Shown: positions 1-5,988 of the stretch, one piece after another
How positions within the stretch are numbered: the first letter of the stretch is position 1
Layout of the letters: every line of letters starts with the position of its first letter
IMG/VR virus record: IMGVR_UViG_3300031749_000025
Location: 1 to 31,569 of that record
Source of the DNA: a virus
Length of the DNA: 31,569 bases
Reading direction: 5' to 3' (one strand)
Notes under the pieces: model-generated
What the model was told of the DNA's origin: nothing
Seen by the model: only the letters and a program-made list of their open reading frames with translations
Database searches by the model: none
Program-made: the position numbers and the translations under genes

Positions 1-1
1 C

Positions 2-595
2 TACGTCGCCATGTCCTCCAGCGAACTGGACACGCTGCAAGCGGCCTTCCGCGCCGCCGGCGGGCACTGGTCGACCTTCATCATCTGGGCGAAGAACACC
101 TTCACGCTCGGTCGCGCCGACTACCAGCGCCAGTACGAACCGATCCTCTACGGCTGGCCCGAGGGCGCTACCCGCCACTGGTGCGGCGACCGCGACCAAG
201 GCGATGTGTGGCACTTCAACAAGCCGCGCGTCAACGATCTGCATCCAACGATGAAGCCGGTGGAACTGGTCGAGCGGGCGATCCGCAACTCCAGCCGTCC
301 AGGCGATGTGGTGCTCGACCCCTTTGGCGGTTCGGGCACGACGCTGATTGCGGCCGAGAAGTCGGGGCGCCAGGCGCGGCTGATCGAACTCGATCCGAAG
401 TACGTCGATGTGATTGTTCGCCGCTGGCAAGAGTACGCCGGCGCGCAGGCAGTGCGTGAGGCCGATGGGGTCCGCTTCGATGATCTGTTCGGCGCTGACC
501 CCGGTGAGCCGTCACGCCTCAGTGACGGCAGAGGTGTGGCGGCACTTGGGGAAATTGGCGCAGCCGAGGAAGGGACGTCCTGCATTGGGGCCTGA
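2..595 (+). CDS. DNA methyltransferase, beta class (5'-truncated by window edge)
   Basis: This is the C-terminal part of a site-specific DNA methyltransferase; the reading frame is open from base 2, so the start lies outside. Visible motifs are a TMKPVEL segment near 247-267 and the SAM-binding motif DPFGGSGTT near 316-342, followed by ELDPKYVDV, where an acidic residue would contact SAM. The SAM motif lies near the C terminus, so the catalytic (D/N)PPY motif must be upstream and off the window. That order is typical of the beta class (N6-adenine or N4-cytosine enzymes common in phages). The last ~40 residues look unconserved and overlap the 3' end of the convergent NERD gene by 84 bp. Its role is probably modification of phage DNA against restriction. 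Target sequence and completeness cannot be judged. Confidence 0.88.
   Translation, partial: YVAMSSSELDTLQAAFRAAGGHWSTFIIWAKNTFTLGRADYQRQYEPILYGWPEGATRHWCGDRDQGDVWHFNKPRVNDLHPTMKPVELVERAIRNSSRPGDVVLDPFGGSGTTLIAAEKSGRQARLIELDPKYVDVIVRRWQEYAGAQAVREADGVRFDDLFGADPGEPSRLSDGRGVAALGEIGAAEEGTSCIGA
508..529. other. perfect 8-bp inverted repeat at a convergent gene overlap
   Basis: GCCGTCAC (508-515) and GTGACGGC (522-529) flank a 6-nt loop. The stop codon of the minus-strand NERD gene (512-514) lies in the left arm, and the whole element lies within the 3' end of the methyltransferase frame. No T-run follows on either strand, so it is not a standard intrinsic terminator, though it could slow RNA polymerase from both sides. 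Confidence 0.55.
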
Positions 596-1207
596 TTTGG
601 CTGTGCGCTGAATCAGATCCCCACCGCATTTCGGGCAGGTTGTCGTGCTGCTGTGGCGTTGTTGCAGTGACGCGATGTGGGCGTTTCGGGTGGCCCAGGT
701 CTTGGGCAACATCCCGGTGCGCAGCGCCTCAATCAACTGGGCGACTTCCTCATCCGAGAACAGCACGGTCTGCTTGCTCTTGATGTAGGTCGCGTAGCCC
801 CTGGTCATCACGTTTGGCGGCATCGGGGTTTTCAGTTCAGCCTCACCCCAGAACATCACCACCGAATGCAGTTTGTCGTGATCGATCCCCAGGAAGTCTG
901 CCAGCGCCTTGGTGTGCCGGTAATTCTGGTGCAACGGGTTCTGGAAGCGATGCTTTTTGCCGAAGAGGCTCTGAGTCCACTGCTTGTTGTGCTCGTCGCC
1001 AAAGATCCAGCCTTTCATGTTCTTGGTCTCGACGACAAAAAGACCGAAGCGCGAGACGATGACGTGATCGATTTGCGTGGTGCCGTTGGCCGTCGGAATC
1101 GTCACGTTGTTGATCGAGTGATAGATCTTGTCGTCCAGGAACAGCGTGTGCGCCACCGCTCCCTGCGCTTCCCCCAGCCAGCCTTTGAATACCGACAGCA
1201 ATGACAT
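512..1207 (-). CDS. NERD-domain nuclease-related protein with C-terminal zinc finger
   Basis: The product is 231 aa. Residues ~10-120 match the NERD (nuclease-related) domain. A GEAQG segment is near residue 12. A core TQIDHVIVSRFGLFVVETKN follows, with D47, E60 and K62 in the D...ExK arrangement of restriction-endonuclease-like folds. C191, C194, C216 and C222 form a topoisomerase-I-type C4 zinc finger at the C terminus, suggesting nucleic-acid binding. I start at ATG 1207 because GGGAGAGA precedes it; an in-frame extension to 1327 adds unconserved residues and runs through the divergent gene. The 3' end overlaps the methyltransferase gene by 84 bp. NERD proteins are presumed nucleases; the substrate is unknown. 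A role in DNA processing or phage-phage/host conflict is inference. Confidence 0.85.
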   Translation of the reverse strand: MSLLSVFKGWLGEAQGAVAHTLFLDDKIYHSINNVTIPTANGTTQIDHVIVSRFGLFVVETKNMKGWIFGDEHNKQWTQSLFGKKHRFQNPLHQNYRHTKALADFLGIDHDKLHSVVMFWGEAELKTPMPPNVMTRGYATYIKSKQTVLFSDEEVAQLIEALRTGMLPKTWATRNAHIASLQQRHSSTTTCPKCGGDLIQRTAKSGPNAGRPFLGCANFPKCRHTSAVTEA

Positions 1208-1283
1208 CTTCTCTCCCGTTTGCTTCTTATGACGGGTCGATGATGCCACCGATAGGGACTGAATGAACAACCGGGGTGCAGGG

Positions 1284-1502
1284 ATGAAGCAGACACGCTG
1301 GATGTCGCTGGTGGAAGCCGTGACCAACGTGCTGGTCGGCTACGGGGTGGCGGTGGCCACCCAATGGGCGGTGTTTCCGCTCTTCGGTCTGCACGCCACG
1401 CTGCAGGAGAACCTGGTGATCGGACTCGTTTTCACGGCCGTGTCGCTGGTCCGTAGCTACGTGCTGCGCCGCGCGTTCGAGGGGCTGCGCGGCATGGGCT
1501 GA
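1284..1502 (+). CDS. small two-helix membrane protein (DUF7220-like)
   Basis: The product is 72 aa from ATG 1284 (MKQTRWMSLVEAV...); an upstream ATG at 1263 in the same frame would add seven residues. The sequence holds two hydrophobic segments, residues ~14-35 and ~40-60, with a basic C terminus (VRSYVLRRAFEG), so a hairpin inner-membrane protein with both ends in the cytoplasm is likely. It resembles short phage and prophage proteins grouped as DUF7220, for which no function is known to me. Its TGA stop (1500-1502) directly abuts the TCA (TGA) stop of the convergent minus-strand gene (1503-1505), so both frames end in one TGATCA palindrome. It is divergent from the NERD gene, sharing a 76-bp spacer. 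Confidence 0.7.
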   Translation: MKQTRWMSLVEAVTNVLVGYGVAVATQWAVFPLFGLHATLQENLVIGLVFTAVSLVRSYVLRRAFEGLRGMG

Positions 1503-1871
1503 TCAGGCGGCCAGGGACTCTTCGACGATCTCGCAGTGGATCACGAAGCCGGTGAGGTAAGGCAGGCCCTTGGGGATGCCGTACTGTTTGCTGGTGCTGC
1601 GGCCAATCGTCCAGCCCATCCAGCGTTGGGTGGCGGCGTTGATGGCGTCAGCCAAGGCGTCGCCGGCGTAGAGGCCGTTTTGCACGTCGTCAGCAAAGTG
1701 GCGACCGTGGCGGCTGTCGAGGAAGGTGCGGACCGATTCGAGTGGCTGGCCGGTGGCGTCCGAGATCGCCGCCATGGCGATGGGCCAGGCGGCTTCGGCG
1801 TGCTCGCCCATGGTGCCAAAGAACCCGAAGTCGGTGATGGTCGAGGTGGGGATCTGGGTGGAGGTGTTCAT
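1503..1871 (-). CDS. unknown protein, 122 aa, distal gene of the minus-strand cluster
   Basis: ATG at 1871 is preceded by CAGGAGCC, a good ribosome binding site. The protein has no signal peptide or membrane segment. It includes a Thr-rich N terminus, an Ala-rich region (AEAAWPIAMAAISDATG) and a central stretch with FLDSRHGRHFADDV, then a mixed hydrophobic C terminus (YLTGFVIHCEIVEE). I do not recognise a family with confidence. The gene sits downstream of a copy of the 28-bp leader element (1911-1938) and is the last of six minus-strand genes. It ends immediately against the convergent membrane-protein gene. Coding is supported by the RBS, the length and the lack of any competing gene on the other strand. 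Confidence 0.65.
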   Translation of the reverse strand: MNTSTQIPTSTITDFGFFGTMGEHAEAAWPIAMAAISDATGQPLESVRTFLDSRHGRHFADDVQNGLYAGDALADAINAATQRWMGWTIGRSTSKQYGIPKGLPYLTGFVIHCEIVEESLAA

Positions 1872-1910
1872 CTCTGGCTCCTGGTGGTTGATCGTTGCGA
1901 CACCCGTAGT

Positions 1911-1938
1911 AACGCGCTTCGGGCGATGGAAGCCAAGC
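1911..1938 (-). repeat. 28-bp leader element, copy 1
   Basis: Plus-strand form: AACGCGCT (1911-1918), twelve variable bases, AGCCAAGC (1931-1938). It lies 39 nt before the ATG of the 122-aa gene. Similarity to copy 2 extends towards the gene through the shared string TTGATCGTTGCGACACC (1888-1904). Confidence 0.8.
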
Positions 1939-1965
1939 GCCTGTTCGATCTTTTTGCGCTTGGCT
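1931..1965. other. 10-bp inverted repeat attached to leader copy 1
   Basis: AGCCAAGCGC (1931-1940) and GCGCTTGGCT (1956-1965) are perfect complements around a 15-nt loop. The left arm is the outer half of the 28-bp leader element. On the minus strand no T-run follows the stem, so a classical terminator is unlikely. It begins 9 nt after the stop of the upstream minus-strand gene. Confidence 0.65.
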
Positions 1966-1973
1966 CGGGGCCC

Positions 1974-2240
1974 TCATTCCATCGTGTCGGCACGCACCAG
2001 TTCCGCCTGGGCGCTGGCGATCAGGTCCAGGCGCAGGTTCGGGGTGATGTTGCAGGCGAGCTCGTTCAGGGTCCAGTTCATCACATCAGCCTTGTCGCGC
2101 AGCGACTCAGCCTCCTCGAAGCGGCTGGTGTAGCGATCCAGTTCGCGCAAGGCTCGTTCCAGGGTGGATCGGGCCTGGGCCAGGGCCTCGCGGGCGCGGT
2201 GTTCGGCGTGCAGGATCTGAAATTCGCGGGGCGTGTTCAT
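1974..2240 (-). CDS. unknown helical protein, 88 aa
   Basis: ATG at 2240 follows GAGAAGGAGAG, a strong Shine-Dalgarno. The sequence is almost entirely predicted helix, with heptad-like charged stretches (residues ~10-50, HAEHRAREALAQARSTLERALRELDRY), so a coiled-coil or helical-hairpin protein is likely. No catalytic motif, cysteine pair or membrane segment is visible apart from one Cys. The gene lies between two copies of the 28-bp leader: copy 2 precedes it and copy 1 follows its stop. I do not recognise the family; small coiled-coil phage proteins may be DNA-binding accessories or inhibitors, but that is conjecture. Confidence 0.65.
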   Translation of the reverse strand: MNTPREFQILHAEHRAREALAQARSTLERALRELDRYTSRFEEAESLRDKADVMNWTLNELACNITPNLRLDLIASAQAELVRADTME

Positions 2241-2282
2241 GGTGTGCTCTCCTTCTCAGTTGATCGTTGCGACACCTGTATG

Positions 2283-2310
2283 AACGCGCTGGTCGCGTGA
2301 GAAGCCAAGC
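2283..2310 (-). repeat. 28-bp leader element, copy 2
   Basis: AACGCGCT (2283-2290), GGTCGCGTGAGA, AGCCAAGC (2303-2310) on the plus strand, 42 nt before the ATG at 2240. The twelve central bases differ from copy 3 by a single base. Confidence 0.8.
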
Positions 2311-2327
2311 GCTTTTTGCTTGGCTTC
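2301..2327. other. 10-bp inverted repeat attached to leader copy 2
   Basis: GAAGCCAAGC (2301-2310) pairs perfectly with GCTTGGCTTC (2318-2327) around GCTTTTT. As at copy 1, the stem uses the AGCCAAGC half of the leader. There is no T-run after the stem on the minus strand; the T-run is in the loop on the plus strand. Confidence 0.65.
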
Positions 2328-2337
2328 GCGTTTCTCG

Positions 2338-2604
2338 TCAGGCCTTGCGCAACACCGCGATGCCGGCTTGCGCGAGATCCAGGGCAGCAGCGTGGAAGGC
2401 GGCTTCGGCCACCCAGGGTGCGGCGCGGGCGTCGTCGAGCAAGCGGTCGATGACCGGGCGTGCCTGGGCGCGCATGGCGACGCAGGCGGCTTCGAGCTCG
2501 TCGCGGCTGGCGGAGGCCACTTCCTTGCGGCAGGTGCGCACCAGCACCGTCAACGCTGCCTCGGCGAGCTTGGTGGCGAGAAGGTCGGGGGTGTGGAGGT
2601 TCAT
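2338..2604 (-). CDS. unknown helical protein, 88 aa
   Basis: ATG at 2604 is preceded by GAAAGGACG. The product is Ala-rich and mainly helical (residues ~10-85), including LLATKLAEAALTVLVRTCRKEV and DELEAACVAMRAQARPVIDRLLDDAR, with two or three cysteines and no membrane segment. I do not recognise a family. Leader copy 3 lies 40 nt upstream of the start, and the stop is 10 nt from the hairpin of copy 2. The upstream part of the open frame (up to 2913) overlaps other genes and lacks an RBS, so the short form is chosen. Confidence 0.65.
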   Translation of the reverse strand: MNLHTPDLLATKLAEAALTVLVRTCRKEVASASRDELEAACVAMRAQARPVIDRLLDDARAAPWVAEAAFHAAALDLAQAGIAVLRKA

Positions 2605-2644
2605 CGGGCGTCCTTTCGATCGGGTGGTTCGGGGTGACGTGATG

Positions 2645-2672
2645 AACGCGCTGTTCGCGTGAGAAGCCAAGC
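2645..2672 (-). repeat. 28-bp leader element, copy 3
   Basis: AACGCGCT (2645-2652), GTTCGCGTGAGA, AGCCAAGC (2665-2672) on the plus strand, ending exactly where the stop codon of the upstream minus-strand gene begins (2673). It is 40 nt from the ATG at 2604. This copy lacks the second hairpin arm seen at copies 1 and 2. Confidence 0.8.
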
Positions 2673-2870
2673 TCAATCTGCATCGTGCTCGGCATCGATG
2701 GCCTCGATGGCCAGCACCACATCGGCGATGCGGTCGGCCTCGAAGCCAAACCCCCGGTGGCGAAGCAGGTGCTCGATGCTCGGATGCTTCATCCGGGCGA
2801 TCTTCCGGCAGGCCTCCAGCAACGCTGGCAACAGGTTTGCCGGGATCGGGGCGTTGGGCTGCGTGCTCAC
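2673..2870 (-). CDS. unknown protein, 65 aa, coupled to the DUF3489 gene
   Basis: GTG at 2870 overlaps the TGA of the upstream DUF3489 gene (2867-2869) as GTGA, the typical signature of translational coupling. The protein reads VSTQPNAPIPANLLPALLEA and continues with a basic helix (CRKIARMKHPSIEHLLRHRG) and an acidic end. It is soluble and helical, with no recognisable domain. Because it is co-translated with a putative winged-helix protein, it may act with that protein, but nothing in the sequence proves it. The longer open frame reaching 3017 is rejected because it would overlap DUF3489 by 150 bp without an RBS. Confidence 0.6.
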   Translation of the reverse strand: MSTQPNAPIPANLLPALLEACRKIARMKHPSIEHLLRHRGFGFEADRIADVVLAIEAIDAEHDAD

Positions 2871-3475
2871 GCGCTGGCTTCCTCGGCAATGCGGTAGAGG
2901 CGCTGTCCTGCACCCGGCGTGCCGGCGGGGCCTTCGATCTTCTCGGAGACGATCGTCAGGCCCAGTTTCTTTTTGAGTGCGCCGGCAAAGGTCCCCCTGA
3001 TCGTGTGGTGCTGCCACCCCGTCGCCTCACTGATCTGCGCGATGGTGGCGCCCTCGGGGCGTTTCAACATCTCGATCACCAGCGCCTGCTTGCTGTTGCC
3101 CGGGCCACGCTTGGGCGACTCAAGGGTGCTGGCGGGTTGAACCTGCTGCCAGCTGGCTTCGGCGGCAGCTACGGCGGCTTCCAGTTCCGGGTCGTCGGCC
3201 AGGGGCGGTGTGGGTGAGGTGGCGGCACCCTTTACCGCAGGCAGCACGTCCTCCGGTTGGGCTTCGCCCTTGATGATGGAGATGGCGGCACCCGTGATGC
3301 GCCACTGGCCATTCATCTGCTCGATCAGCCCGCGCTGCGCGAGGTTGGCGATCATCTTGAGTTTGGCGCCGCCCTTGAGGTCGAGCAGCGGCTCGATCAG
3401 GCCATTGGCATCGCAATGGGCGCGGGTGATGAGATCCAGTTGGCGTTCGGTGATCGGGGTGGTTTGTGCGGACAT
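2867..3475 (-). CDS. DUF3489 family protein, putative winged-helix DNA-binding protein
   Basis: The product is 202 aa; ATG 3475 follows AAGGAGCACGACC. The C-terminal ~75 residues (KQALVIEMLKRPEGATIAQI, then SEATGWQHHTIRGTFAGALKK and a QRLYRI end) match DUF3489, which has the shape of a winged helix-turn-helix: helix, ATIAQI turn, recognition helix HHTIRGTFAG, beta wing. The N-terminal half (residues ~7-70) looks like a second small helical/wing domain (LITRAHCDANGLIEPLL..., then LAQRGLIEQMNGQWRIT). A Pro/Ala-rich linker joins them. DUF3489 proteins are common in phages and mobile elements without a known job. As the only likely DNA-binding regulator in the cluster, it is the obvious candidate to recognise the 28-bp leaders; that is inference. 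Confidence 0.85.
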   Translation of the reverse strand: MSAQTTPITERQLDLITRAHCDANGLIEPLLDLKGGAKLKMIANLAQRGLIEQMNGQWRITGAAISIIKGEAQPEDVLPAVKGAATSPTPPLADDPELEAAVAAAEASWQQVQPASTLESPKRGPGNSKQALVIEMLKRPEGATIAQISEATGWQHHTIRGTFAGALKKKLGLTIVSEKIEGPAGTPGAGQRLYRIAEEASA

Positions 3476-3502
3476 GGTCGTGCTCCTTGTGGGTGATGAA
3501 GG

Positions 3503-3757
3503 TCAGGCGGCTTGTTGTTCGATCGGCCGATCAGTGGCCTTGGCGGCGGCGCTTTGGCCTGCGGCCAGGCCTGCTTGGTAGGCCGCCACCAGGGCGCTTT
3601 TGACGCCCCAGACGCTGACGTCGTGGAAATCCAGGCTGTCGCTGTTTCGTGTGGCCAGGGTCTCGATGAAGAGGTGGTCCAGGGCGATCCGGGCGAGCAG
3701 CTGGTCGAGTTGCTGCGCGGCTTTGGTGGTGGTGGCTTTGGTGGTGGTCTTGCGCAT
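3503..3757 (-). CDS. DUF6900-like small protein, 84 aa
   Basis: ATG 3757 follows CCCAGGAGAACACC. After a Lys/Thr-rich N terminus (MRKTTTKATTTKAAQQ), residues ~17-65 carry LDQLLARIALDHLFIETLAT and DSLDFHDVSVWGVKSALVAAYQAG. I associate this pattern with the DUF6900 family of short phage/plasmid proteins, function unknown. It is the first gene of the minus-strand cluster, 27 nt ahead of DUF3489, and lies behind leader copy 4. Its start is divergent from the terminase gene, with 108 bp between the two start codons. Confidence 0.7.
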   Translation of the reverse strand: MRKTTTKATTTKAAQQLDQLLARIALDHLFIETLATRNSDSLDFHDVSVWGVKSALVAAYQAGLAAGQSAAAKATDRPIEQQAA

Positions 3758-3793
3758 GGTGTTCTCCTGGGGGTGGGTTGCTGTGCTTGTAGT

Positions 3794-3821
3794 AACGCGC
3801 TGTTCAAGCGGAAAGCCAAGC
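3794..3821 (-). repeat. 28-bp leader element, copy 4
   Basis: AACGCGCT (3794-3801), GTTCAAGCGGAA, AGCCAAGC (3814-3821) on the plus strand, 36 nt before the ATG at 3757. It lies in the divergent spacer between the minus-strand cluster and the terminase gene (GTG 3866), so it could influence both directions. Confidence 0.8.
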
Positions 3822-3865
3822 GTTCGCCTCATCGTTTTGGCATCTATTTCGCATCGGAGTGGCTT

Positions 3866-5740
3866 GTGTTCGACACTGCTGAATCGGCGGCGGCATTGGT
3901 CGTGCAGTCCGCCTGGAAACGAGGGCTCGCGCCTGACCCCGTCCTCACCGTCGATGACTGGGCCAACCGCCACCGGATGCTCTCGTCGGTGGCCTCTGCC
4001 GAGCCGGGACGCTGGTCGACCAGCCGCACGCCGTACTTGGCCGAGGTCATGGCGAGCTTGTCGGCCACCTCACGATTCGAACGGGTCGTGTTCATGGCCG
4101 GAGGTCAGGTGGGCAAGACCGAGTGCGGCCTCAACTGGGTCGGCTACGTCATTCACCACGCCCCCGGCCCGATGCTGCTGGTGCAGCCCACAGTGGAAGG
4201 CGCCAAGCGCGTCTCCAAGCAACGGGTCGATGCGCTGATCGAAGCCAGTCCCGAACTGGCCAGCCGAGTAAAGGACCCGAGAAGCCGGGATTCCGGCAAT
4301 ACCCAGCTGATGAAGGAATTCCCCGGTGGCGTGCTGATCATGACCGGCGCCAACTCGGCGGTGGGTCTGCGCTCGATGCCGGTGCGCTACCTGTTTCTCG
4401 ATGAGGTGGACGGCTACCCTGGCGATGCCGATGGTGAAGGCGATCCGGTGGCACTTGCCGTGCAGCGGGCGGCGACCTTCGTCAATCGCAAGGTGTATCT
4501 GTGCTCAACCCCGACCCTGAAAGGCTTCTCGCGCATCGAGGCGGCCTACCTGGAGTCGGATCAGCGGGTGTTCGAGGTGCCTTGCGATCACTGCGGCGCG
4601 TATAGCCAGATCCAGTGGCGGGACATCCGCTGGCCCAAGGACAAGATGGCGGACGCCGCCTGGCACTGCCCAGCCTGCGACGGTATCCATCCCGAGTACC
4701 GCAAGCCGGCACTGCTGGCCAACGGTCGTTGGACGGCTAAGGCCGAGGGCGACGGCAAGACGGTGGGCTTCCACCTCTCCAGCCTGTACAGCCCGTGGCT
4801 CACCTGGGGCGAGATCGCCCAGGAGCACCATGCCGCCAAGGACGATCCGGTACGGCTCAAGGTCTGGGTCAACACCAAACTGGCTGAGACCTGGGAAGAC
4901 CGGGAGGGTGAGACCTTGGATGCCGAAGGCCTGATGGAACGTCGGGAAGCCTACGGGCCAACCATCCCGGCGGAGGTCGCGCTGCTCACCTGCGGCATCG
5001 ACGTGCAGGACGACCGGCTGGAGTTGGAGGTGGTCGGCTGGGGCCGGGACGAGGAGTCCTGGTCGGTGGACTACAAGGTGCTCTGGGGCGACCCGTCCGC
5101 GCCCGAGGTCTGGGCGCAGCTGGACGAGTATCTCGCGCAGCGATTTGAACACGAAACCCTGGCCAACGGCCTGACCATCGAAGCCGCGTGCCTCGACACC
5201 GGCGGCCATCACACCCTGGCGGCCTATGCCTTCTGCAAGGGCCGGGAGAGGAAACGCATCTGGGCGATCAAGGGGGGCTCAGGCAAACGGCCGATCTGGC
5301 CCAAGCGACCGAGCAAGGCCAACAAGGGCAAGGTCAATCTGTTCACGGTCGGCGTCGATGCCGCCAAGGAAGCGATCTACGCCCGGCTGAAGAAGGCCGG
5401 GCCCGGCCCAGGCGCGATGCATTTCCCGCTGGACCGGGATGCGCAGTATTTCGAGCAGCTGACGGCCGAGCGGATTCGCACCCGTTACGTGAGGGGCTTT
5501 CCGCAGCGCTTCTGGTGGAAACCGGATGGCCGGCGCAACGAAGCGCTGGACTGCCGGGTGTATGCCTACGCCGCGCTGCACGGCCTGTTGTCGATGGGCC
5601 TGAACCTCAACAAACGGGTCGAGGCGCTGCCGCCGGTTCCGGCGAGCCGTCAGTCTCGAAACGATCCACGCCCTGTGACGGCACCGATGACCGCCAGCCC
5701 GCGCCGTCGGCGCATGGCGATTTCGTCGAACTACATCTGA
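3866..5740 (+). CDS. A: terminase large subunit (lambda gpA family)
   Basis: The product is 624 aa, close to lambda gpA (641 aa). GTG 3866 is chosen because GGAG sits 6 nt upstream and the lambda-type N terminus (FDTAESAAALVV...) begins there; the frame is open further back but only as an antisense shadow of the DUF6900 gene. The ATPase Walker A is AGGQVGKTE (residues ~78-86, K84) and Walker B is RYLFLDEVD (D179-E180). A zinc-ribbon-like CDHC...CPAC follows the ATPase. The C-terminal half contains GIDVQDDRLELEVVGWG, consistent with the nuclease domain. It cuts and packages concatemeric DNA through the portal. The usual small subunit (Nu1-like) gene is not next to it. Confidence 0.95.
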   Translation: MFDTAESAAALVVQSAWKRGLAPDPVLTVDDWANRHRMLSSVASAEPGRWSTSRTPYLAEVMASLSATSRFERVVFMAGGQVGKTECGLNWVGYVIHHAPGPMLLVQPTVEGAKRVSKQRVDALIEASPELASRVKDPRSRDSGNTQLMKEFPGGVLIMTGANSAVGLRSMPVRYLFLDEVDGYPGDADGEGDPVALAVQRAATFVNRKVYLCSTPTLKGFSRIEAAYLESDQRVFEVPCDHCGAYSQIQWRDIRWPKDKMADAAWHCPACDGIHPEYRKPALLANGRWTAKAEGDGKTVGFHLSSLYSPWLTWGEIAQEHHAAKDDPVRLKVWVNTKLAETWEDREGETLDAEGLMERREAYGPTIPAEVALLTCGIDVQDDRLELEVVGWGRDEESWSVDYKVLWGDPSAPEVWAQLDEYLAQRFEHETLANGLTIEAACLDTGGHHTLAAYAFCKGRERKRIWAIKGGSGKRPIWPKRPSKANKGKVNLFTVGVDAAKEAIYARLKKAGPGPGAMHFPLDRDAQYFEQLTAERIRTRYVRGFPQRFWWKPDGRRNEALDCRVYAYAALHGLLSMGLNLNKRVEALPPVPASRQSRNDPRPVTAPMTASPRRRRMAISSNYI

Positions 5741-5775
5741 CACCGCCAGCCTCTCGCTGGCCGGGAGTGCTGTCT

Positions 5776-5988
5776 ATGACCCTCGAACAACTCAAGGCCC
5801 AGCGGGAAGCCCTGCAGGCCGCCCGCTTCAACGGTGTGCTCACCGTGAAGGCCGGCGACAAGTGGGTGACCTACAAGTCGGACGCCGAACTGCAGTCGGC
5901 CCTTGGAGACCTGGATCGCGAGATCGCCAAAGCGGAAGGCCGCCCGCGTGCTCGTCGCATCCGCACTTACGCCGAGAAGGGGCTGTGA
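5776..5988 (+). CDS. W: head-tail joining protein, lambda gpW-like
   Basis: The product is 70 aa (lambda gpW is 68). The pattern MTLEQLKAQREALQAARFNG, then KWVTYKSDAELQSALGDLDREIA, is typical of gpW: two helices around a small beta hairpin. In lambda, gpW fills the portal channel exit after packaging and makes the head competent for tail attachment. It sits between terminase and portal exactly as in lambda (A-W-B). The TGA stop shares one base with the portal ATG (TGATG), so the two are probably translationally coupled. Confidence 0.85.
   Translation: MTLEQLKAQREALQAARFNGVLTVKAGDKWVTYKSDAELQSALGDLDREIAKAEGRPRARRIRTYAEKGL

Noticed and set aside
2-1207. Methyltransferase plus NERD gene as a standard restriction-modification system
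   Set aside because: Convergent overlapping genes, an orphan-type phage methyltransferase and a NERD domain do not match a known R-M layout; kept only as a testable idea.
1208-1327. N-terminal extension of the NERD protein
   Set aside because: It crosses the start of the divergent membrane-protein gene and has no RBS; ATG 1207 has one and begins the conserved domain.
1911-3821. Leader copies as a CRISPR array
   Set aside because: Only four copies, spaced 370-1150 bp apart and separated by genes, with variable centres rather than regular spacers.
3512-3865. Upstream extension of the terminase reading frame
   Set aside because: The extra residues are the reverse of the DUF6900-like gene and leader copy 4. 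The GTG at 3866 has a proper RBS and gives the family length.
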